DNA of 64,000 nucleotides, taken from positions 1,435,773 through 1,499,772 of the forward strand of contig BDGG01000010.1 in assembly GCA_001949185.1 (NCBI GenBank), written 5' to 3'. Below the pieces are notes generated by a model. The model searched no databases, was not told where the DNA came from, and saw only the letters and a list, made by a program, of their open reading frames with translations. Every line of letters begins with the position of its first letter. Positions within the stretch are counted from its first letter, which is position 1. The translations under genes and the position numbers were made by a program. The stretch is from Ramazzottius varieornatus (lineage: Eukaryota; Tardigrada; Eutardigrada; Parachela; Ramazzottiidae). Shown here piece by piece: positions 58,825-64,000 of this stretch.

Positions 58825-59508
58825 GCTTTGTTTCATCTGCCCATGGGTGGTACTTTTGGCCTCTTGGCCGCTTCATCGTTCAGTTTTTATGGAATCTTCA
58901 ATTGCCATAAGTCTTAGATCAGTTTTTGAAAGTAACTTGCCGTTTCAGAAGTTTGAGATGAGCTCTTGATCATCCCGCTACCGGGGAAGATCAGCTGATA
59001 AGATCTCTGATCCCCGGTATGTACGATCCACCACTCAATCGTACGCGTGAATCAGTCCCGGGTTGCCAGAACGCGGCATACCGCCTAATCAACGATCAGC
59101 TGTCAATCAGTATTTTTTAGAGTTCCTGCTCATGTATCGAAGGGTTCAGAACCTTCCTTGCACACTGTCAAGACCAACATTCAGCTACTAGTTTTCAAAT
59201 TATTGGACTTTAACATCAGCAGTTTTCTTCCTTTTTAGCTTTCACGAATAAATTATCACCGACAGACAAACAATACTACTGCGTAAAATATTCAAAAGGA
59301 CACCGGAAAAATGAATCCCGGAAGACACTGAAAGGAGCTTGTGAGTGAGTAGGAGGGACAAATGTGTAAGTACTGTATGAAAAGTGTTAGTTAGGCCTGT
59401 ACGCAAAGAATTCCCCACAGGAAACGAGACCGGCATTTCTAAAACTAAAAATCTATCCCACGTAGTACAACACCGTCAAACACTCCGTTTGAGGGTAACA
59501 AGAGAAAT
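58825..59508. other. Convergent 3' region with a hairpin and an AATAAA
   Basis: TACCGGGGAAGATCAG (58979-58994) and CTGATCCCCGGTA (59007-59019) form a strong hairpin. AATAAA at 59247-59252 could end the plus-strand gene. No further coding sequence is seen. Confidence 0.45.
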
Positions 59509-62302
59509 CTAAGGTGCAGCTGTCGTTGTCGGGATAGCCATGTAACCAGGCTTGAATTTAGGTAAGAATAAGCCAAACTTGGATTCGACACCGGCAAACG
59601 TGGCTAACGCTAGACTGTAACCACCGATATGGTCAGGGTTGGTCGAGCGATGTATGTTGACAGTCTGCAAGGGCAGCTTCATGTCCTCACCAGTAGGACG
59701 TGTACCACCAAAGTCTACCTTGAAGAGCCGCTGCAGCAGTTCGTAGGCCATGAGAGTTACACCAAACTGCGGTGAGGAACGGAAGACCCGAGCTGCCGCA
59801 CCTTTCCAGAAGGCTCTTCCCCCTTCTTCTGCCCAAATTTTACGGGCACAGTCCGTCAAACCTGAGTAGGTAGTCTGGCCTTTCCTTGCAGCTACTTGCA
59901 GACGAGTCTTGATCACATCGGCTGGTGTGACCAGCGAGGCAGCAGGAACACCTATTTGAGAACGAAAGTCAAAATAATTTAATTAATATTATCACCAGTT
60001 TTTTGCTAATTTTGGTTTCCGTATTTTGAGTTGTCACCTCTGTTATTCCAATTTCTTGACATTAGCTTTCGCTCCAGTCAGTCCATTGATAAAGTAACTC
60101 CAGTACAGAGTTTTGCTGTTACCTGCAAGTGCGGCAGCGCCCAGTAGCGACAGTACGCTGTTATGCCCGTTCTCATCTTGAAAAGCCACTTTTGCGTGAG
60201 CGTAGGACGGGAAGTAGATGGCCGAGAAGGGAACATCTCGAAGGAAACAGGCACGTGCTCCCTTGTACAATCCCTTGAATCCCAGTTCCCTCATCACACT
60301 ACCTGCTCGAATACGCTCACCGGACGCCACTTCCCCAGCTACTTGCAGACGAATCTTGACGATTTCTAGAGGGTTGGTGAAGACCACTTGTGATGCACCG
60401 GCTGTACCACCAGCCAGGATTTCACCCCATAGTGGGATGAAACCCTCCTCGTCAACCAGCTTGTCGCGAATAAAATCGTTCATCGTCAGCTTGATGGCTT
60501 TCTCGGGCGCCACTCCCACAAGTTGAGGAACCAACCTGTTTGGAAAACATACAAAATTAATCGAAGTCATTTGGAAGCTCCTCAAAACAACCTCGATAAA
60601 ATGATTTCCCAAGTGGCGCACGCTTCCAGCCAATAACACTGATAACGTGCGCCACCTGCAAAAGCAATCTTGTCGGGTTTGTTTGTCGAGCTCTTATCAA
60701 TTTTGTCAATCTTTTGGAAATGTTTCATTACCCTCTGTAAAGTCCCATGGCGCCTTCGTAGCGGACAACTTTCTTAAAGCAGTCGAAGCTGTTCTTGTAC
60801 AGCAGTTCCTCCAAGTGAGCTCGGGACCTTTGGTTCTGCATTCGGGTCTTCACAAGGTCGATGGGGTACACTGCGGTTGCGCCCATCGCGCCAGCTATGG
60901 AGCCCAGACCGAAACGATAGGCGCTCTCCAGAACCGCAGTGAAAGCGCTCCGGTCAGAAGGTTTATCGACAGCTTTAATGTTTGTAATATGGTAGGAAGG
61001 AACCGACATGCGTTCTGGCGCGATCTGCTCCAAGTCTTCGAACAGTAATCGCCCCGATGGGTGGCGCAAAGAAGCGACGTGGAAGAGAATGTCCACTTCC
61101 AGCGGAGTGACTTGACTCCAGACTTGCGAGCCAGCTAGGAACTCTTCCTTGGTCAACTGCTGCTTCAGATTACCCTTCACTACGGAGGTGAAGACTTTCT
61201 TAATCAGCTCCATGTTGTTCAGGAGGTTGTTGAACGCCATGAAGTAAGGAAAGCTGACGCGTGTTCCGGCACCCCGCCCACCGGCGACCGCCACGAGATT
61301 GTCACGGACAAAGTCGGTCAGAAGATGGGACTTGACGCTGGTCATGATGTGGTGAAAGTCCATGGCTTTGATGTACCCAGTGCCGTCTTTGTCGAAGAGC
61401 TTGAAGGCTTGCACGGCGTGCTCCTCGTGAAAGTCATGGAGGATTTCGGTAAATTCTTCGTAGGAGACGGTACGCTTCTTGTCGCGCCCGAAATTCAGCT
61501 GGACGAAATCGCCTTTGAAGTCGAAAGGTACGTGTTGCTGAAGTGTTGTCTTCTTTATGACGCGTTCGAATTCATCCAGGGTGATGTAACCTAAAGCAAA
61601 CCGCCGAGCTAAGTAACCATTAAACTGACAGTCCTGCCGAAGCGGCTCTTGACGTCATTGATAGAAAGAGATTCTCCGTTGGAGCGTACCAAAACTTCGC
61701 CGCGCACACAACAACATACGCCAGCGGGCTAAGTCATTTGGGAGATCGCAGTACCACGTCTTGACTCCAGCATGTCATAAAACGTGTTATCAAGACCCCA
61801 CTGCCTGACGTAGTGCGCGATTCTACGCGTGATACCATAACTCAGCCGTCTTACGCCCCATCCTGTTCACCGTGGTGAACGAGCACGTACCTGATCCGTT
61901 AGTGTCGAAGAGTGAAAACGCAGTCATGTAAAGCGCATCAGGCAAGCACAAGACAGCTTCGAACGCTTGAAACTCGGCAAAGGATATCAGTCCGTCTTTG
62001 CTGGTGTCCGCGACGCTGCCCAGTAGCTGCACCGTGTCTGGATCAAAATTCTCGTCCGGATAGAGTCGAAGGAATTTCCGGACAAAGTCATCGAGTGTCA
62101 TGAACTTGTCGCCTTGACGGGTGACGGAGACATACTTTTCAAAGATCTGGCGGAGCTTCTCGGACTCCGCACGTTTGACGGTATGGACAGGAACAACAAC
62201 GACCTTCGTTTCGCAGTGCGCTGTCTTCCAATGCAACAAGCCGCTGCAGATTTCCTTCAGCGAACGGAATCCTGGTTGCTCCATGCTTCGTACGGTGTCC
62301 AT
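59509..62302 (-). CDS. SLC25A12/13: Ca2+-regulated mitochondrial aspartate/glutamate carrier (aralar/citrin)
   Basis: Inner-membrane exchanger of the malate-aspartate shuttle. Minus-strand exons 61891-62302, 60732-61590, 60123-60535, 59509-59951; 708 residues, phases consistent. The N-terminal half has EF-hands: [12 protein letters not shown] (99-110), DTNGSGYITLDE (133-144) and [12 protein letters not shown] (204-215), with VRSHML-like [11 protein letters not shown] linker. The carrier domain has three repeats with [22 protein letters not shown] and [10 protein letters not shown], plus [25 protein letters not shown] and [11 protein letters not shown]. The C-terminal amphipathic region ends [29 protein letters not shown]. 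Intron 60536-60731 carries a palindromic element. The start at 62302 adds about 45 residues before the region conserved with human; a leader exon is possible. Confidence 0.96.
60573..60695. repeat. GTGGCGCAC-core palindromic (MITE-like) element, copy 5
   Basis: About 123 bases: GGAAGCTCCTCAAAACAACC at the left, TTTGTTTGTCGAGCTCTT at the right, core TTCCCAAGTGGCGCACGC versus ACGTGCGCCACCTGC. In the aralar intron 60536-60731. Confidence 0.85.
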
Positions 62303-62762
62303 GATGATCCGGCAGCTGGAGATGCACCTGGAAGCAAGGGAACAACCACGAAGAAGCTGCGGAGAACGGCAGATGTTTTGCTCCCTTTATGCGATGCTGA
62401 TTAAAAGACTTTGAACTAAAAAAACACAGCTGATTTCGAGTGAATACTTGCTCAAAGTCAAAGTAATCATAAGTATTAAGTACGAGTATTGCGGCAACAT
62501 CGGACGATAAAGGCCGTGCCAGCCACAGTGGCCACAACACAAGGACACGCCCAACACTTGACCCACTGGGAGAATCGATTCGATTGTCAAGGAAAAGAAC
62601 GGAAAAAATCCTCGAGGACACTCTAGAATCAACATGACTGCTTTCAATACTGTAGCAGCCAGCGGCAAAGCATGCGCAAGTATGGACAGTTCCCAGCTTA
62701 GGAAAGGACGTGCTATAATTTAACTTAGCATCACTTTTGAGCCGTTTTCAAATCTGGGTAGT
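62303..62762. promoter_or_regulatory. Divergent promoter region between aralar and the F-box gene
   Basis: 460 bases between two head-to-head start codons. I see no TATA box; a shared bidirectional promoter is an inference. Confidence 0.35.
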
Positions 62763-63876
62763 ATGTCTTCCCGGCGAAAGCTATCGGAGGATATCCATGA
62801 TGACTGTACGGTACCGAAAAAGTCAAGACCATCCCTAGAAAATACACCAGAGGATCTTGAGGCCGCTGGAAATGCAGCTGGTGAGTTGGTCGACGTCCAC
62901 GTTGCCCCAAAATGCTCGCGCACAACTGTGTCCATCCACGACCTTCACGAAAATATACTGGTGGAGATCCTCCAGCACTTGGACATTGTGAAGCAACTTG
63001 CTCTTCAAAGGTACAGTTAATGGTTATTCGTTGTTGCCTGAATAGCTACTAATACTATGTCTTCACCTAGTCAGAGTGTCGTCCCAATGGAATACTATCT
63101 TGACATCGCCTTCGGTTCTTCGAGCTCGCGGAGTGGATCAGGTCTTCTACATGAACCACGACCTGACCACTCGCTACATCGAATTCGACTCACTGGTCGA
63201 CAGGGCTGCTTGTATAGAGCTGGTGCATCTGTTCCTAGGAAGACAGATAAGGAGCAACTGGCCGGAACATGGCTACCATTACCACGCTTTCTTGCTCAGT
63301 AGCACATGCGACTTACTCGCCAAGAAGAGTCCTCGACTGAAGACCATCGTACTATCCCAGGGATACATCGACAAAGCTGTCCTGGACCACTGTCTCCCTT
63401 TATCTGTAAAGCGAGTGCTTTTCGACAGGGTGACAGTATGCGGATTTGGAACCTTTCCCTTCTACAAACACAACATTACAATCAAGAGGGACGTTCTACG
63501 GACAGGGAACGCCATCGCCGACACGGAAGATAGAATGTGGCAACTAGGAGCAATCCACTGTGCACAGTTAACTCCTGACGACCTGGAAGCCACATTTTTT
63601 CGAATTAGAAAAGCGAAGGAACTCGGGAAACTCAAATACGAGCTGCTGACGGACATTGTAGAAAGGTCTGCATATTTGAATATCATCATTCATCCATCTG
63701 CCACAATAAAAAGTATACTAACTTTGCTTCTGTTCAGTCGACAGCCAACAGCGCTGAAAGATGGTCGTTGGAGCGCGGACACTAGCGATCTAAACAAATT
63801 GGGCAACCTGACGCTCATGGAGCTCTTCACCTTTACCAGCTGCACTATCTACTCAGCCATGAGTGACAGCGTGTGA
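62763..63876 (+). CDS. F-box protein (substrate receptor type unknown)
   Basis: Exons 62763-63010 and 63075-63876, 349 residues, phase consistent. Residues 1-55 are polar with a KKSRP basic patch. The F-box lies about 57-100: IHDLHENILVEILQHLDIVK, LALQR, then V.SQWNTIL after the splice, matching the LP.E.L..IL..L......V...W pattern. F-box proteins join Skp1-Cullin1 ligases through this domain. The rest has LFLGRQIR, SPRLKTIVLS and SVKRVLFDRV, suggestive of degenerate leucine-rich repeats, but I see no WD40 or Kelch repeats, so the target is unknown. Confidence 0.82.
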
Positions 63877-64000
63877 TCAGAAGACTTCATCGTCCACTTC
63901 CCAGGGTAATGAACATTGTACTGCACGAAGATAAGCACGAGCTAATAACAATACAAAGTCACGAAAGTGTATTCGACGAAGAAACTTGAATGGAACTTGC
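63877..64000. other. 3' flank of the F-box gene
   Basis: Short sequence to the window edge; nothing recognised. Confidence 0.4.

Overview
This is a eukaryotic, animal window. The genes are split by many short GT-AG introns (mostly 60-90 bases), reading frames are joined by consistent intron phases, and the products are metazoan: Furry, linker histone H1, PI4K type II, PI31, SDHA, PRL phosphatase, Kv channel, Sep15 selenoprotein, a Dpr-type immunoglobulin protein, aralar/citrin and an F-box protein. The Dpr-like gene points to an ecdysozoan, probably panarthropod. A tardigrade or a small-genome arthropod would fit, but I cannot settle the species from sequence alone. One assembly gap (Ns, 27627-28057) is present. 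All gene models below were built by hand from homology, splice sites and phase; there was no transcript support.

Layout. 1-11456 (+): furry, 28 recognisable coding exons, 5' end outside the window. 13506-14959 (+): a histone H1 gene with two introns and a 15-base microexon. 16132-16498 (+): a 58-residue PMP3/UPF0057 membrane peptide. 17673-19275 (+): PI4K type II. 20120-21606 (+): PI31 proteasome regulator. 22642-25534 (+): SDHA. 25535-30414: no convincing gene, contains the gap. 30415-31380 (+): PRL/PTP4A phosphatase. 33256-39207 (+): a Kv channel gene encoding TWO complete T1 plus six-helix modules in one reading frame. 39235-40002 (-): a small four-helix membrane protein, tail to tail with the channel. 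40394-41339 (+): SELENOF with an in-frame UGA and a candidate SECIS. 42218-52585 (-): Dpr-like two-Ig protein with a 7.6 kb first intron. 56961-58824 (+): unrecognised 463-residue protein. 59509-62302 (-): aralar/citrin. 62763-63876 (+): F-box protein.

The genes look like independently transcribed, mostly housekeeping or neuronal genes; I see no pathway cluster or operon. Two gene pairs are divergent (four-helix gene/SELENOF; aralar/F-box gene) and may share promoters. The left 42 kb is gene-dense; 42-57 kb is gene-poor and mostly one intron plus intergenic DNA.

Two families of short palindromic repeats occur: a ~50-base family ending in CCTGCATAC/GTATGCAGG, chiefly in introns of furry and the Kv gene, and a ~123-base family (MITE-like) with a GTGGCGCAC core, found only right of 42 kb, four of five copies in introns or just beyond the last placed exon.

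The most striking observation is the tandem Kv channel: exon 36711-37158 encodes, without interruption, the end of S6 of the first channel module and the whole start of a second T1 domain, so a single polypeptide of about 1076 residues carries two Kv subunits with differently degenerated voltage sensors.
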